A DNA stretch of 64,000 nucleotides from Salinimicrobium sp049680855 (GCF_049680855.1 NZ_JBMPGS010000005.1:168823-232822); one strand, 5' to 3'. Positions 33,908 through 43,521 are shown, counted from the first letter of the stretch. The notes: generated from the sequence alone by a model not told the origin. Translations and numbers: made by a program.

Positions 33908-35331
33908 TTCACCGCTTGCACCGCCAGTGTATCTAAAGACAATCTTACTTTTAACCAACTAGTAAGCTTTTCCATTTCACTGCTTCTTACAGAAGCTGTA
34001 AGTTCCTCATTCCATCTTACGCTAAAGGTAGGAATAGTATCAATTTGGTTGAAATCTGTCACCACATTATTGGCATAACTTAATTGTTCAAGATTGCGAT
34101 AGTTAATTTTTGCTTCCTGGCTAATGGCCTGAAAAGGTATTCCCGCCGTCCTGTAGCGCATTAACTCTTCTTCTAACAACCGAATTCTCGCATCCTTATC
34201 CTCTACGACCTGCTGGTTCCTCACATAAAGATCTTCCAGTATTCCCGCTCTTACATCACTGGTAAGCTGCTGTGCAATCTCTGAACTTTGATCGCTCCCC
34301 TGGTGTATTCTTAAAGTGACATTTTCGAGGTCTCTCCCCTCTCTTATTTCCTGAACCCATTGGCTGATCTGGGCTTGCGGAACCGGACGACCTATTAAAT
34401 AAACATCTACAAATTTCTTCTTGTAATTCTGATCATATTTTACGACCTCGGCTCCGGGATAATCAATTTGGTTTTCCACGTAATCCCTAGTATTCGAGAT
34501 AAAAACCTGTTCCCGAAGTAAATTCACAAAAAGAAAAACACTGGGGATCATCACCAGAATTGCTATTAAAGACGCTATTCTTGCGGTATTTCTTCTTCGT
34601 TTACTGTTAGCATATTTTACCAGGGGAAACCTAAGAACCTTAGCAACCACAAAGGTGGATAGCGCGATGAAAACCGAATTTATAGCAAAGAGATAAAGCG
34701 CTCCGCCGGCATACTCCCAGTTACCTATAGCAAGACCATAACCCACGGTACACAGTGGGGGCATAAGGGCTGTAGCAATTGCCACTCCCATGATCACACT
34801 GGCAATGGTGCCTTTTTTGGTTTTAGCCACAATTAAAGCAAGTCCGCCAAAAATTGCGACCAAAACATCAAGAATCGTAGGATACGTTCTCGCACGCAGT
34901 TCTTCAGTTTCCTGTTCTATAGGAGAAATAAGAAAGTAAAGGTACGCTGTTAAGACACTTAAAACCACCATTACTGCAAGGTTCACAAGGGAACGTTTAA
35001 GCGTATCAATGTCATTTATCGCTACTCCAAGTCCCACTCCCACAATTGGACCCATAAGAGGTGAGATTAACATAGCTCCAATAACTACGGCGGTACTACT
35101 AACATTCAAGCCTATCGAAGCTACAAAGATGGAGAAAATGAGGATCCAGGCATTATGACCTTTAAAGGAAATATCCCTCTTCACCATTTCAATGGTCGTA
35201 TCCCTGTCAGTTTCCTCGTGTATATCAAGAAGCTCTTTTAAAAAAAACTTTATTTCCTCCAAAGCACCTTTTATGCGTGATTTACCCTCCGGACTGGTAT
35301 GGATGGGAGGAATGCTGTTGTTATCTTCCAT
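33904..35331 (-). CDS. DUF389-domain membrane protein
   Basis: A 475-residue protein. The membrane part (about residues 50-275) contains the DUF389 hallmark GLNVSSTAVVIGAMLISPLMGPI VGVGLG and later ATALMPPLCTVGYGLA, with roughly six to eight spans. The remainder is a soluble C-terminal domain predicted to be periplasmic or cytoplasmic, with a coiled-coil-like segment (VEDKDARIRLLEEELMRYR, about 370-388). Function is unknown; a transport or stress role has been suggested for the family without firm proof. It follows manC by one base, so these two are cotranscribed. Confidence 0.85.
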   Translation of the reverse strand: MEDNNSIPPIHTSPEGKSRIKGALEEIKFFLKELLDIHEETDRDTTIEMVKRDISFKGHNAWILIFSIFVASIGLNVSSTAVVIGAMLISPLMGPIVGVGLGVAINDIDTLKRSLVNLAVMVVLSVLTAYLYFLISPIEQETEELRARTYPTILDVLVAIFGGLALIVAKTKKGTIASVIMGVAIATALMPPLCTVGYGLAIGNWEYAGGALYLFAINSVFIALSTFVVAKVLRFPLVKYANSKRRRNTARIASLIAILVMIPSVFLFVNLLREQVFISNTRDYVENQIDYPGAEVVKYDQNYKKKFVDVYLIGRPVPQAQISQWVQEIREGRDLENVTLRIHQGSDQSSEIAQQLTSDVRAGILEDLYVRNQQVVEDKDARIRLLEEELMRYRTAGIPFQAISQEAKINYRNLEQLSYANNVVTDFNQIDTIPTFSVRWNEELTASVRSSEMEKLTSWLKVRLSLDTLAVQAVN

Positions 35332-35332
35332 A

Positions 35333-36409
35333 TTAACCTAAGTGATTCCCAAAATCCTGCTGGACCTGGCCTCTAATCTGTTTTATTTCCTGTTCCTTTT
35401 CCTTCGGAACAATTAAAAGCACTTCTTTTTCGTCTATGACGATATAATTTTCTAAATCATCCAACACCACCACTTTTCCTGAATCTGAACTTACAATATT
35501 TCCTCTTGAGTTCCGGGCCAGGAGACGCGCCTCCAAAACGGCATTTTTGTTACTGTCTTTATCGAGTTCATTGTACAAAGACCCCCAGGTTCCCAGGTCG
35601 TTCCAGTCAAAACCAGCTGAAATGACAAAAATATTATTCTCCTTTTCCAAAATACCGTAGTCAATAGAAATATTTTCTGCCGCGGAATAATTTTCTTTAA
35701 TAAATTCAGCTTCCCCAACAGAATTAAATTCTTCTTCACCTTTAGAAAAGAGGCTGAACATCTCCGGAAGATTCCTTCGAAAGGAATCCAGGATAAAACC
35801 AGCACTCCAGATAAAAATCCCTGCGTTCCAGTCATAGTTTCCCTGAGCAATAAAATTCCTGGCGACTTCAAAAGAGGGTTTTTCAGTGAAATTCTTAACC
35901 GCCTTTACTTTTTCCGCAGTTTCCTCATACTGAATATACCCATATCCGGTATTGGGAAATGTAGGTTTAATTCCGAGGGTAATGATTTTTTTATCTTCCC
36001 GACAGGTCTTGAATCCAAGTTCCACATCGTCAATAAATGCTGCTTCATCCTCAATCCAGTGATCACTGGGAGCCATGATCATTACAGCATCTCTGTTCTT
36101 TTTATAAATTTTTAAAGCCGCCAGCAGCACTGCAGGCGCCGTATTTCTCATAACAGGTTCAAGAACAATTTGTTCTGCACTTAAGCCGGGAAGTTGTTGC
36201 TGTACCAGCTCTTTGTAAATCTCATTTGTAAGTATGAAAATATTCTCTGCAGGAACGAGCCTGTTCAGCCTTTTATAAGTAGTCTGTATCAATGTTTCAC
36301 CTGTACCCAGTAGATCCCGAAATTGTTTAGGATGGCTGGTGGTACTAACCGGCCAAAACCTGGAGCCTACTCCACCGGCCATTAAAACCGCAAAGTTGTT
36401 ATTATCCAT
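35333..36409 (-). CDS. manC: Mannose-1-phosphate guanylyltransferase
   Basis: A 358-residue nucleotidyltransferase producing GDP-mannose for surface glycans. The signature is VLMAGGVGSRFWPVSTTSHPKQF (about 8-30), with VMIMAPSDHWI, GYGYIQ, FTEKPS and WNAGIFIW further on, all typical of ManC. The C-terminal isomerase domain of the bifunctional form is missing, so this is the short monofunctional type. It lies between the SprT-like gene (19 bases) and the DUF389 gene (1 base) on the same strand. A one-mismatch palindrome copy is inside it at 35535. Confidence 0.93.
   Translation of the reverse strand: MDNNNFAVLMAGGVGSRFWPVSTTSHPKQFRDLLGTGETLIQTTYKRLNRLVPAENIFILTNEIYKELVQQQLPGLSAEQIVLEPVMRNTAPAVLLAALKIYKKNRDAVMIMAPSDHWIEDEAAFIDDVELGFKTCREDKKIITLGIKPTFPNTGYGYIQYEETAEKVKAVKNFTEKPSFEVARNFIAQGNYDWNAGIFIWSAGFILDSFRRNLPEMFSLFSKGEEEFNSVGEAEFIKENYSAAENISIDYGILEKENNIFVISAGFDWNDLGTWGSLYNELDKDSNKNAVLEARLLARNSRGNIVSSDSGKVVVLDDLENYIVIDEKEVLLIVPKEKEQEIKQIRGQVQQDFGNHLG
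35535..35547. repeat. Dispersed palindrome, one mismatch
   Basis: The site reads AAAACGGCATTTT inside manC, on the minus-strand coding frame as codons for Lys-Asn-Ala-Val. This is a different reading frame from the copies in murF and the M3 peptidase. Confidence 0.5.
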
Positions 36410-36428
36410 TGTGACTATTTTGAGAAAG

Positions 36429-37034
36429 TTAATTCGCTGTTTTCAACAATTCCACTTCGGCATTGGGCTGAAATAAATAAACCCTACCCGTATTCACCTC
36501 CACACATTCATATCTTTTGATCCTTTTTTCTCCTTTTTTGAAGACTTTGCCATTGTATATCCTAAATGTACTGCCCTGCGGAACTTCATAAATGTAATTC
36601 TTATCATTGGGCTGGTCAAATCTTTTGAGGGCTATAGAAAGGTGTGCATCTGTATCACTGCTGGCTTTCGGGTTTTTAAAATGCCTTGCAATATAAGGCA
36701 GCAATTCCGCCGGAAATATTTCCGGTCTAATAAACGGCAACATCAGCCTTTGGAACATTTTCTTCCATTCGTTGCCATGCGGCTTGATCCTTCGCCCATA
36801 AGCTTCAAAGGCAAGCAAATGTGCTATTTCATGCACCAGCGTAATTAAAAAACGGTATTTATTGAGGTTGGCGTTTACCGTAATTTGTTGGGTGCCGTCG
36901 GGCATTCTTCTGTAATCCCCGTGCCTGGTTTTTCGTTCATTGACAATTTTAAGATGGATATGATTCTTTTCGATCAACCCAAAAATGGGCTCCACTGCAT
37001 GACTCGGAATATATCTGGTTAAAATTTCTTTCAT
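36429..37034 (-). CDS. SprT-like zinc metalloprotease-domain protein
   Basis: A 201-residue protein with a SprT-like metal site: LVHEIAHLLAFEAYG (His68, Glu69, His72) and then the third ligand in KPHGNEWKKMF. In eukaryotes SPRTN cuts DNA-protein crosslinks; the bacterial role is unproven. The C-terminal third (YEVPQGSTFRIYNGKVFKKGEKRIKRYEC) is a small beta-rich, zinc-ribbon-like part with a single Cys visible. It sits three bases downstream of an SDR gene and 19 bases upstream of manC, all on the minus strand, so it is part of a housekeeping operon. Confidence 0.88.
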   Translation of the reverse strand: MKEILTRYIPSHAVEPIFGLIEKNHIHLKIVNERKTRHGDYRRMPDGTQQITVNANLNKYRFLITLVHEIAHLLAFEAYGRRIKPHGNEWKKMFQRLMLPFIRPEIFPAELLPYIARHFKNPKASSDTDAHLSIALKRFDQPNDKNYIYEVPQGSTFRIYNGKVFKKGEKRIKRYECVEVNTGRVYLFQPNAEVELLKTAN

Positions 37035-37037
37035 GAA

Positions 37038-37718
37038 TTATGGCGTACTGTTGGACACCTGCAGTAATTTCCCGTTATAAAATTTATTTCCGTTAAGGGC
37101 AAAATCTGAAATGTATTCTGCCATTTCTGAAGCTGTTGTAGGGGCTTTATACCCTGGAAATGCTTCTTCCAGCATTTCTGTTTGTACTGCCCCAAGCGCA
37201 AGCACGTTAAAAGAAGGACCTTTTTCCTTGTATTCTTCAGCTAATAGCTCGGTTAAGGTAATTACAGCTCCCTTGCTTGAACTGTAAGCAGATAAACCCG
37301 GAAACTTCATGCTTCCCTGCACTCCGCCCATACTACTTACTGTTAGCACATGCCCTTCAGCAGGCATTAACGGCAACATTTTTCGAATCAAAGCTGCGAC
37401 TCCAAAAACATTGATTTTATAAACTTCTTCAAACTCCTCATCTGTAATTTCAGTAAAAGCTTTATTGATAATGGCGCCGGCATTGTTCAGCAGAATGTCA
37501 ACCTTACCCCAGTTTTTCTGAACATGCTGAAAAGCTTCTTCTAAATCCCCTTTTTGAGTAATATCAAATGAAATCGCATGAACATTTTTTAAGTTGAGTT
37601 CCTTTACAGGTTGTTCATTTCTCGAAAGTGCCAGCACACGATGTCCGGCTTCAGAAAATTTCTTTACCAGCTCAAAACCTATTCCCCTGCTTGTTCCCGT
37701 AATAACAACATTCTTCAT
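37038..37718 (-). CDS. Short-chain dehydrogenase/reductase
   Basis: A 226-residue classical SDR. The cofactor loop is TGTSRGIG (7-14), with NNAG (78-81), a catalytic Ser in TVSSMGG (near 128-129), and Tyr145-x-x-x-Lys149 in AYSSSKGA. No basic residue is obvious right after the loop except Arg11, consistent with either NADPH or NADH. The substrate cannot be deduced. It overlaps the M28 peptidase gene by four bases (ATGA), implying coupling. Confidence 0.9.
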   Translation of the reverse strand: MKNVVITGTSRGIGFELVKKFSEAGHRVLALSRNEQPVKELNLKNVHAISFDITQKGDLEEAFQHVQKNWGKVDILLNNAGAIINKAFTEITDEEFEEVYKINVFGVAALIRKMLPLMPAEGHVLTVSSMGGVQGSMKFPGLSAYSSSKGAVITLTELLAEEYKEKGPSFNVLALGAVQTEMLEEAFPGYKAPTTASEMAEYISDFALNGNKFYNGKLLQVSNSTP

Positions 37719-38701
37719 TCAGCAGTCATTTTAATCTCCTTTTCAGCCGAATTTGCCATTCGGGCAATACCCGGAATTATCTTCTCTATAAGGTTTGTCA
37801 TATGAGCAACATCCATGTGCTGAAATTCATCATCTACATGGTGATAATATTCATAGTTCGTAAAGTCAAAGGTAGAAATGGTTTGCGCCGGAATCTCGAA
37901 TTGTTCATAAAAAGGCGCGTTATCACTTCTATTGAACAAATTGTATTCTTTCGCCTGCGGAAGGAAACCTATTACTTTTTCTCCCGTGTACTCATTGAAT
38001 TTTTCGGCTAAATTGCTCAGGTCGTATCCGGTTACATATGCCAAATAATCTTTATCTGCCATAGGCACGCCAATCATTTCAATATTAAACATTACATACG
38101 GATCAAGATTTTCAGTCTTAAGTCTTTGTGCAAGATGAGCAGATCCTACCAGCCCCATTTCTTCAGCAGAATAAAGTGTGAATAAAATGCTTCTTTTAGT
38201 ATCTACATTTGCAAAATACTTTGCCAGTTCCAGCACGGCTGTTGTGCCTGAGGCGTTATCATTTGCTCCATTTGCCAGGGAGTCATCACCTACAGGTTTA
38301 CCTTCGCCTATGTGGTCATAGTGCGCGCCAATAATAACGAATTCATCTTTAAGTTGAGGGTCTGTTCCTTCTTTGAAGCCTACGATGTTATAACCAATCT
38401 TACCTTTTATTTCAAAAGAGTCGCGGTAAGTTTTAAAAAAGGGATTTATGTTGTTGTTTTTAAAAACCTCTTCAATAAACACAGCTGCTTTTTCAATTCC
38501 TTCAGTTCCGGTATTTCTTCCTGCAAGTTCTTCTGAAGAAAGATATTCAAGCGTTTCAGAAACTTCTTCTTCTGAAATATTGACTTTCTGCGCAAATGCG
38601 GTATTTGTTGTTTCCTCTTGTGAAACTTTGTTTGACTCACCACAACCTGCCATAAAGATGGAGGCAGTGATCAATAATCCTGATAAAATGTTTTTTCTCA
38701 T
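37715..38701 (-). CDS. M28-family zinc peptidase, lipoprotein
   Basis: A 328-residue exported aminopeptidase-like protein. I start at MRKNILSG, which gives a lipoprotein signal with the acylated Cys in FMAGCG; the upstream in-frame extension crosses the terminator at 38713-38747. The dinuclear zinc site appears as IIGAHYDHIGEG, GANDNASGTTAVLELA, and YSAEEMGLVGS. The C-terminal His ligand is likely in YEYYHHVDDEF. It probably trims peptides at the cell envelope. The SDR gene overlaps its end by four bases. Confidence 0.9.
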   Translation of the reverse strand: MRKNILSGLLITASIFMAGCGESNKVSQEETTNTAFAQKVNISEEEVSETLEYLSSEELAGRNTGTEGIEKAAVFIEEVFKNNNINPFFKTYRDSFEIKGKIGYNIVGFKEGTDPQLKDEFVIIGAHYDHIGEGKPVGDDSLANGANDNASGTTAVLELAKYFANVDTKRSILFTLYSAEEMGLVGSAHLAQRLKTENLDPYVMFNIEMIGVPMADKDYLAYVTGYDLSNLAEKFNEYTGEKVIGFLPQAKEYNLFNRSDNAPFYEQFEIPAQTISTFDFTNYEYYHHVDDEFQHMDVAHMTNLIEKIIPGIARMANSAEKEIKMTAE

Positions 38702-38712
38702 ACGGTTAAAGA

Positions 38713-38747
38713 TAAAAAAATCCCACAATTGTGTGGGATTTTTAAAA
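38713..38747 (-). terminator. Terminator after pdhC
   Basis: ATCCCACA and TGTGGGAT form a stem flanked by A- and T-runs, so it can act in both directions. On the minus strand it follows the pdhC stop codon by about 20 bases. Confidence 0.85.
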
Positions 38748-38767
38748 ATAATGTTCATTTTGTAAGC

Positions 38768-40447
38768 TTATGCCAACATCACCACAGGATTTTCAAGGTA
38801 TTGCTTGAATGTCTGCAGGAATGCAGCACCCGTTGCCCCATCTACTGTTCTGTGATCACAGGCGAGGGTTACTTTCATAGTATTTCCAACCACGATTTGA
38901 CCATTTCGCACAACCGGTTTTTCAACAATAGCACCTACGGAAAGTATTGAAGAATTTGGCTGATTTATAATGCTGGTAAATTCCGTAATTCCAAACATTC
39001 CCAAGTTAGAAACGGTGAAGGTACTTCCTTCCATTTCTTTTGGCTGCAGCTTTTTGTTTCTTGCTTTTCCTGCAAGTTCCTTCACATTTGCACCAATCTG
39101 AGTCATGCTCATTTGATCTGCAAACGGAAGTACCGGTACAACAAGCCCTTCTTCTACGGCAACTGCAACGCCCATGTGAATGTGCTTCGCAATTTTAGTA
39201 GTATCACCTGTCCATTGTGAATTCACCTGCGGATGTTTTCTCAATGCCATGGCCGATGCTTTTATCACCATATCGTTAAAGGAAACCTTCACATCTGGCA
39301 ACTCATTGATTTGCTTACGGCTTGCCATCGCATTAGCCATATCTACTTCAACAGTAAGATAGTAATGCGGAGCATTAAATTTCGATTCGGCCAGTCGTTT
39401 CGCAATGGTTTTACGCATTTGCGAATTTTTCACTTCTTCAAAGCCTTCTTCTCCTGCAGGAATGTAAGGTTTCACCTCAGTTTTTGCAGGTTCGCCTTTT
39501 TCAAGGCCGGCTTCCTGTTTTTGTGCAGGTTTTTTCTCTGTAGCTTTTTCTGAAGGCTTATAAGACTCTATATCCTTTTTTACAATTCGGTTGTTTTCAC
39601 CAGATCCTTTAACATCTGCCAGATCAATCCCTTTGTCTTCAGCCATTTTCTTGGCCAGTGGGGAAGCAAAAATTCTTCCTCCATCCTTCGATGTCTGCTC
39701 TGAAGCAGCTTCAGATTTTTCTTCTTTTGAAGACTCCTCTTTCTGTTCTTGAGACTTTTTAGGAGCAGCTGCCTTTTTAGCACCGCCACCTTCAAGTACT
39801 GCAGAAACATCAGTTCCTTCCGGGCCAATGATGGCAAGAACACTGTCTACAGGAGCAGTTTCCCCCTCCTCAATACCAATGTGCAGCAAGATTCCCTCAT
39901 AAAAGGATTCAAATTCCATCGTTGCCTTATCGGTTTCGATTTCGGCAAGAATATCACCTTCTTCTACTTTATCACCTTTTTTCTTCAGCCAGGTTGCAAC
40001 CGTACCCTCTTCCATGGTATCACTTAAACGCGGCATTTTTACCACTTCCACTCCTTCAGGAATTTCTCCAGATCCACCTTCATCTTCAGCTTCCTCCTCT
40101 TCAGAAGAAGATTTCTCTTCCTCATTTCCTTCAGAAGATTGCTTTTCATCTGATGATTTCTCATTAGAAGATTCTCCGCCGCCTTTCAACAAGCTTGAAA
40201 TATCTTCTCCTTCTTCACCTATGATTGCCAATAGAGTATCAACAGGAGCAGTTTCCCCCTCCTCTATTCCTATATGCAGCAAGGTACCTTCATGAAACGA
40301 TTCAAATTCCATCGTCGCTTTATCGGTTTCGATTTCTGCAAGAATATCTCCTTCTTCTACTTTATCACCTTTTTGTTTTAGCCACTTTGCCACCACACCT
40401 TCTTCCATGGTGTCGCTCAAACGCGGCATGTTGATTACTTCTGCCAT
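38768..40447 (-). CDS. pdhC: Pyruvate dehydrogenase complex dihydrolipoamide acetyltransferase (E2)
   Basis: A 559-residue E2 subunit with two lipoyl domains, each with the ETDKATMEF motif (lipoyl-lysines Lys43 and Lys174). They are joined by an acidic Ser/Glu linker (about 90-130). A peripheral-subunit-binding domain follows (FASPLAKKMAEDKGIDL), and a C-terminal catalytic domain has the active-site CDHRTVDGA (His532, Asp536). A Lys/Ala/Glu linker lies between the second lipoyl and binding domains. It transfers acetyl groups to CoA. pdhA is three bases upstream; the E1-beta and E3 genes are elsewhere. Confidence 0.97.
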   Translation of the reverse strand: MAEVINMPRLSDTMEEGVVAKWLKQKGDKVEEGDILAEIETDKATMEFESFHEGTLLHIGIEEGETAPVDTLLAIIGEEGEDISSLLKGGGESSNEKSSDEKQSSEGNEEEKSSSEEEEAEDEGGSGEIPEGVEVVKMPRLSDTMEEGTVATWLKKKGDKVEEGDILAEIETDKATMEFESFYEGILLHIGIEEGETAPVDSVLAIIGPEGTDVSAVLEGGGAKKAAAPKKSQEQKEESSKEEKSEAASEQTSKDGGRIFASPLAKKMAEDKGIDLADVKGSGENNRIVKKDIESYKPSEKATEKKPAQKQEAGLEKGEPAKTEVKPYIPAGEEGFEEVKNSQMRKTIAKRLAESKFNAPHYYLTVEVDMANAMASRKQINELPDVKVSFNDMVIKASAMALRKHPQVNSQWTGDTTKIAKHIHMGVAVAVEEGLVVPVLPFADQMSMTQIGANVKELAGKARNKKLQPKEMEGSTFTVSNLGMFGITEFTSIINQPNSSILSVGAIVEKPVVRNGQIVVGNTMKVTLACDHRTVDGATGAAFLQTFKQYLENPVVMLA

Positions 40448-40450
40448 AGC

Positions 40451-41452
40451 TTAGTCTAATTTATGGGATAAGAACGGATAATCTTTTTGTTCGTACACTA
40501 CATCGTACATCACATTTTTATCTGGATAATCAGATTCATCTGCGAATTTCTCACATTCGGAAACAAGATCTTTCACCCTCTTGTCGATTTCCTTAATGTC
40601 TTTGTCTGAAGCGTATTTTTTATCTTTTATAATATCTCTTACCTGGGTAATTGGGTCAATCTTCTGGTATTCTGCCACCTCTTCCTTGGTACGATACTGC
40701 TGTGCATCACTCATGGAGTGACCACGGTAGCGGTAGGTTTTAAGCTCAAGAAAAGTTGGCCCTTCTCCTTTTCGTGCACGAACGATTGCTTCGTCAAGAG
40801 CTTCCGCAACTTTCTCTGGATTCATAGCGTCTACAGGCCCGCAAGGCATATCATACCCTAATCCAAGCTTCCAGATCTCTGTACTTTTGGAAGTACGCGC
40901 AACCGAAGTACCCATGGCATATCCATTGTTCTCTACACAAAATACGACCGGTAAATTCCACTTTACGGCCATTGTAAAAGTTTCGTGAAGTGAACCCTGT
41001 CGTGCAGCACCATCTCCTAAAAAGGTTAAAGTCACTGCATCTCTTTTAAAGTATTTGTCGGCAAAAGCAAGACCTGCTCCCAAAGGAATTTGCCCTCCCA
41101 CAATACCGTGACCGCCATAAAAGCGGTGTTCTTTTGAAAATATGTGCATAGAACCTCCAAGTCCTTGTGAAGTTCCGGTTTTCTTACCGTAAAGCTCTGC
41201 CATCACCCTTCTTGGATCAACGCCCATCCCAATTGGCTGCACGTGATTCCTATAGGCAGTGATCATTTTATCTTTTGACAAATCCATGGCATGTAAAGCC
41301 CCGGCAAGAATAGCTTCCTGACCGTTGTACAGGTGTAAGAATCCTCTTACTTTTTGCTGAATATAAACTTGGGCCAGTTTATCCTCAAACTTACGCCAAA
41401 ACAGCATGTCCTCATACCACTTCAAGTAGGTGGCTTTTGTGATTTTCTTCAT
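40451..41452 (-). CDS. pdhA: Pyruvate dehydrogenase E1 component, alpha subunit
   Basis: A 333-residue thiamine-diphosphate enzyme subunit. The ThDP-binding motif is LGDGAARQGSLHE followed by VVFCVENNGYAMGT, and the phosphorylation-loop equivalent is YRYRGHSMSDAQQYR. It begins MKKITKATYLKWYEDMLFWRKFEDK, typical of bacteroidetes E1-alpha. It pairs with an E1-beta encoded elsewhere and with the E2 gene three bases downstream. A -7 promoter element lies 48 bases upstream at 41501-41508. Length is normal. Confidence 0.97.
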   Translation of the reverse strand: MKKITKATYLKWYEDMLFWRKFEDKLAQVYIQQKVRGFLHLYNGQEAILAGALHAMDLSKDKMITAYRNHVQPIGMGVDPRRVMAELYGKKTGTSQGLGGSMHIFSKEHRFYGGHGIVGGQIPLGAGLAFADKYFKRDAVTLTFLGDGAARQGSLHETFTMAVKWNLPVVFCVENNGYAMGTSVARTSKSTEIWKLGLGYDMPCGPVDAMNPEKVAEALDEAIVRARKGEGPTFLELKTYRYRGHSMSDAQQYRTKEEVAEYQKIDPITQVRDIIKDKKYASDKDIKEIDKRVKDLVSECEKFADESDYPDKNVMYDVVYEQKDYPFLSHKLD

Positions 41453-41500
41453 TAACTAATAATTTTAAATGCCAAGCAAAAGCTCCGGCCAAGAGAAAAA

Positions 41501-41508
41501 CAAAAGTA
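41501..41508 (-). promoter_or_regulatory. Bacteroidota-type -7 promoter element for pdhA-pdhC
   Basis: The minus strand reads TACTTTTG, an exact TAnnTTTG, 48 bases before the pdhA ATG. No TTTG is seen at -33. Confidence 0.5.
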
Positions 41509-41561
41509 CTATTTTCAACATGAATTGAAAACAGTTTTAAAGGTAAAAAATGAGAAAAAGA

Positions 41562-42044
41562 CTATAAAAATGAACTATCAAAAATAAGAGGCAACAAATC
41601 TGAAATAGAATTCGCCTTTACCACTTTTCCCTTTTCGCCCATAAAAAAGATCTCAATGGGTGCTTTTTGCTTCATTTCATATTCGGCAATTGCTTGCCGG
41701 CACGACCCGCAAGGCGGCGTAGGCGTCTCCACCACATGATTGGCAGACTTCGCTGAAAGTGCCATTTTTAACACCTTAGCATCGGGATATTTTGCACCGG
41801 CGTAGAAGATCGCTGTACGTTCTGCACATAATCCTGCAGGATAGGAGGCATTCTCCTGATTGCTTCCCGAAATCACTTCGCCGTTATCAAGAAGAATAGC
41901 GGCTCCTACGCTAAATTTTGAATATGGAGAATAAGATTTGTCTCTTGCCGCAATAGATTCCTGCATGAGATCCTGCACGCCCTTAGGCAGTTCCTTTAAC
42001 TCTTCATAAATTGTAAGATCTGCACTTATAGTAAAATTTTTCAT
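41562..42044 (-). CDS. cdd: Cytidine deaminase
   Basis: A 160-residue zinc-dependent deaminase converting cytidine to uridine for pyrimidine salvage. The active-site motif is CAERTAIFYAG (Cys ligand and catalytic Glu), followed by the PCGSCRQ zinc site. The substrate-binding YSPYSKFSVGAAIL motif is present. Length matches the homotetrameric type. It lies between pdhA and porV on the minus strand, as is common in flavobacteria. An exact -7 box lies 26 bases upstream. Confidence 0.96.
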   Translation of the reverse strand: MKNFTISADLTIYEELKELPKGVQDLMQESIAARDKSYSPYSKFSVGAAILLDNGEVISGSNQENASYPAGLCAERTAIFYAGAKYPDAKVLKMALSAKSANHVVETPTPPCGSCRQAIAEYEMKQKAPIEIFFMGEKGKVVKANSISDLLPLIFDSSFL

Positions 42045-42070
42045 TTCTCTTCAGAAGATAAAAAAGACCG

Positions 42071-42078
42071 CAAAGATA
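42071..42078 (-). promoter_or_regulatory. Bacteroidota-type -7 promoter element for cdd
   Basis: The minus strand reads TATCTTTG, an exact TAnnTTTG, 26 bases before the cdd ATG. It suggests cdd has its own promoter apart from porV. Confidence 0.5.
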
Positions 42079-42120
42079 TTATCTGCAGCGGCCCAAGTAA
42101 TTAATTGTTGTTATTATTGT

Positions 42121-43281
42121 CTAATAAAAATTCCCGTACTGTTCCCCAAAATTAAAGGTCAAACCAAAGCGCAAGGTTCCTTCCAGCGGACTTACAACAT
42201 CTGAGGTGGAGAATAAATAGGAAACATCTATATTAACCAAAGTATATTTAAAACCTGCACCAAAAGAAAGAAACCTTCGGGAACCTTTTTCTTCACTCTC
42301 ATGAAAATATCCTGTCCTGAGGGCAAAAACGTCTTCATATAAATATTCAGCCCCAAGTGCCCAGGTCACCTCTTTCAGTTCTTCACTAAACCCGTCAGGC
42401 GCATCTCCAAAGGAGGTGAAAATTCCCTCTATTGCACCAATCTCATTATATTCCCGGTTGTCTTCAGGGTCGCTATAATCTCCGTCGCCGTTAAAATCCT
42501 GTGGAGTTGGCACCAGCAGTTTATTAAATTCAACATAGGCGCCAATCTTATTGGAAGCGTCAAGAATAAAATCATATCCACCCCCCAGTTTTAGATTTGT
42601 GGGAATAAAATTTTCCTGACCACCGTCATCATATTTAATTTTTGGACCAATATTCGAGATATTCGCTCCTGCCCTCCAGCGGCCGTCAAAAGAGCTGTAA
42701 GGCATAAGATCACTTTGATAAAATGCAGCCACATCCACTCCAAAAGAACCTGCTGCAGTTGCATCGGGATCCACCGGAGCCAGTTTAAGATCTGATCGCA
42801 GGTAGCGACCCGCAACGGCCATTGAAAAATTCTCACTCAACCTAAGCGCGTAGGATAAATCAAAAGTGAATTCATTAGGACTTAAAATAAGCGGTTGATC
42901 ATCGGGGAATTCCCTGGCTTCAATATTTCCAAGACTAAAGTATTTGAAACTCACTGCAAAAGCACTGCGCTCGTTTAATCGATTGTAATACGTAAGGTTT
43001 CCAAGAAAAATATCATTCACCAGCTCGCTAAGATATGGGGTGTAAGTCACTCCAAAAGCATGCTCACTTTCAGCAAAAACATATTTAGCAGGATTCCATT
43101 GCTGCGAAAAAGCATCAGCGGGTGTAGCAACCCCTTGATCCCCCATCCCAGCCGCACGGGCATCGGCCGCTACCAGTAGGAACGGAACAGCTGTGGTTAT
43201 TACCCTATCTTGTTCCTGAGCCTGCATCCCGGCATTAATCAATAAGAAGCTACTTATTAATAAGAGTGAAAAATTCCTCAT
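42121..43281 (-). CDS. porV: Type IX secretion system outer-membrane protein PorV
   Basis: A 386-residue outer-membrane barrel of the T9SS. It has a signal peptide (ending GMQAQ), then VPFLLVAADARAAGMGDQGVATPADAFSQQWNPAKY, which is the diagnostic PorV N-terminal region. Alternating beta strands end in GLTFNFG near the C-terminus. PorV shuttles cargo proteins from the translocon to the PorU sortase. In other flavobacteria porU is adjacent; here it is missing (see findings). A -7 box lies at 43301-43308. Confidence 0.95.
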   Translation of the reverse strand: MRNFSLLLISSFLLINAGMQAQEQDRVITTAVPFLLVAADARAAGMGDQGVATPADAFSQQWNPAKYVFAESEHAFGVTYTPYLSELVNDIFLGNLTYYNRLNERSAFAVSFKYFSLGNIEAREFPDDQPLILSPNEFTFDLSYALRLSENFSMAVAGRYLRSDLKLAPVDPDATAAGSFGVDVAAFYQSDLMPYSSFDGRWRAGANISNIGPKIKYDDGGQENFIPTNLKLGGGYDFILDASNKIGAYVEFNKLLVPTPQDFNGDGDYSDPEDNREYNEIGAIEGIFTSFGDAPDGFSEELKEVTWALGAEYLYEDVFALRTGYFHESEEKGSRRFLSFGAGFKYTLVNIDVSYLFSTSDVVSPLEGTLRFGLTFNFGEQYGNFY

Positions 43282-43300
43282 AAAATACTTTAATTAGTAA

Positions 43301-43308
43301 CAAATATA
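43301..43308 (-). promoter_or_regulatory. Bacteroidota-type -7 promoter element for porV
   Basis: The minus strand reads TATATTTG, an exact TAnnTTTG, 19 bases before the porV ATG. Two TTTG candidates lie upstream but at non-ideal spacings (15 and 24 bases). Confidence 0.5.
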
Positions 43309-43521
43309 TTTGAATTCCCGCTACAAAGTAATCAAATTACGGAAATTCTCTACTTTCTCACCTTATAACGTTCATTTCTGCAGAAGCTTGTATTAAGCTA
43401 AAGATTTCCCTGACCCCCCGTCAATTTCTTTACTCCACAAGTCAATAATTTAAAGATCCAGCCTAACTGCGCACCTATGGAATCTTACAAAAAAAGTCAT
43501 TTTGCAGGTGATTTGCAAAGT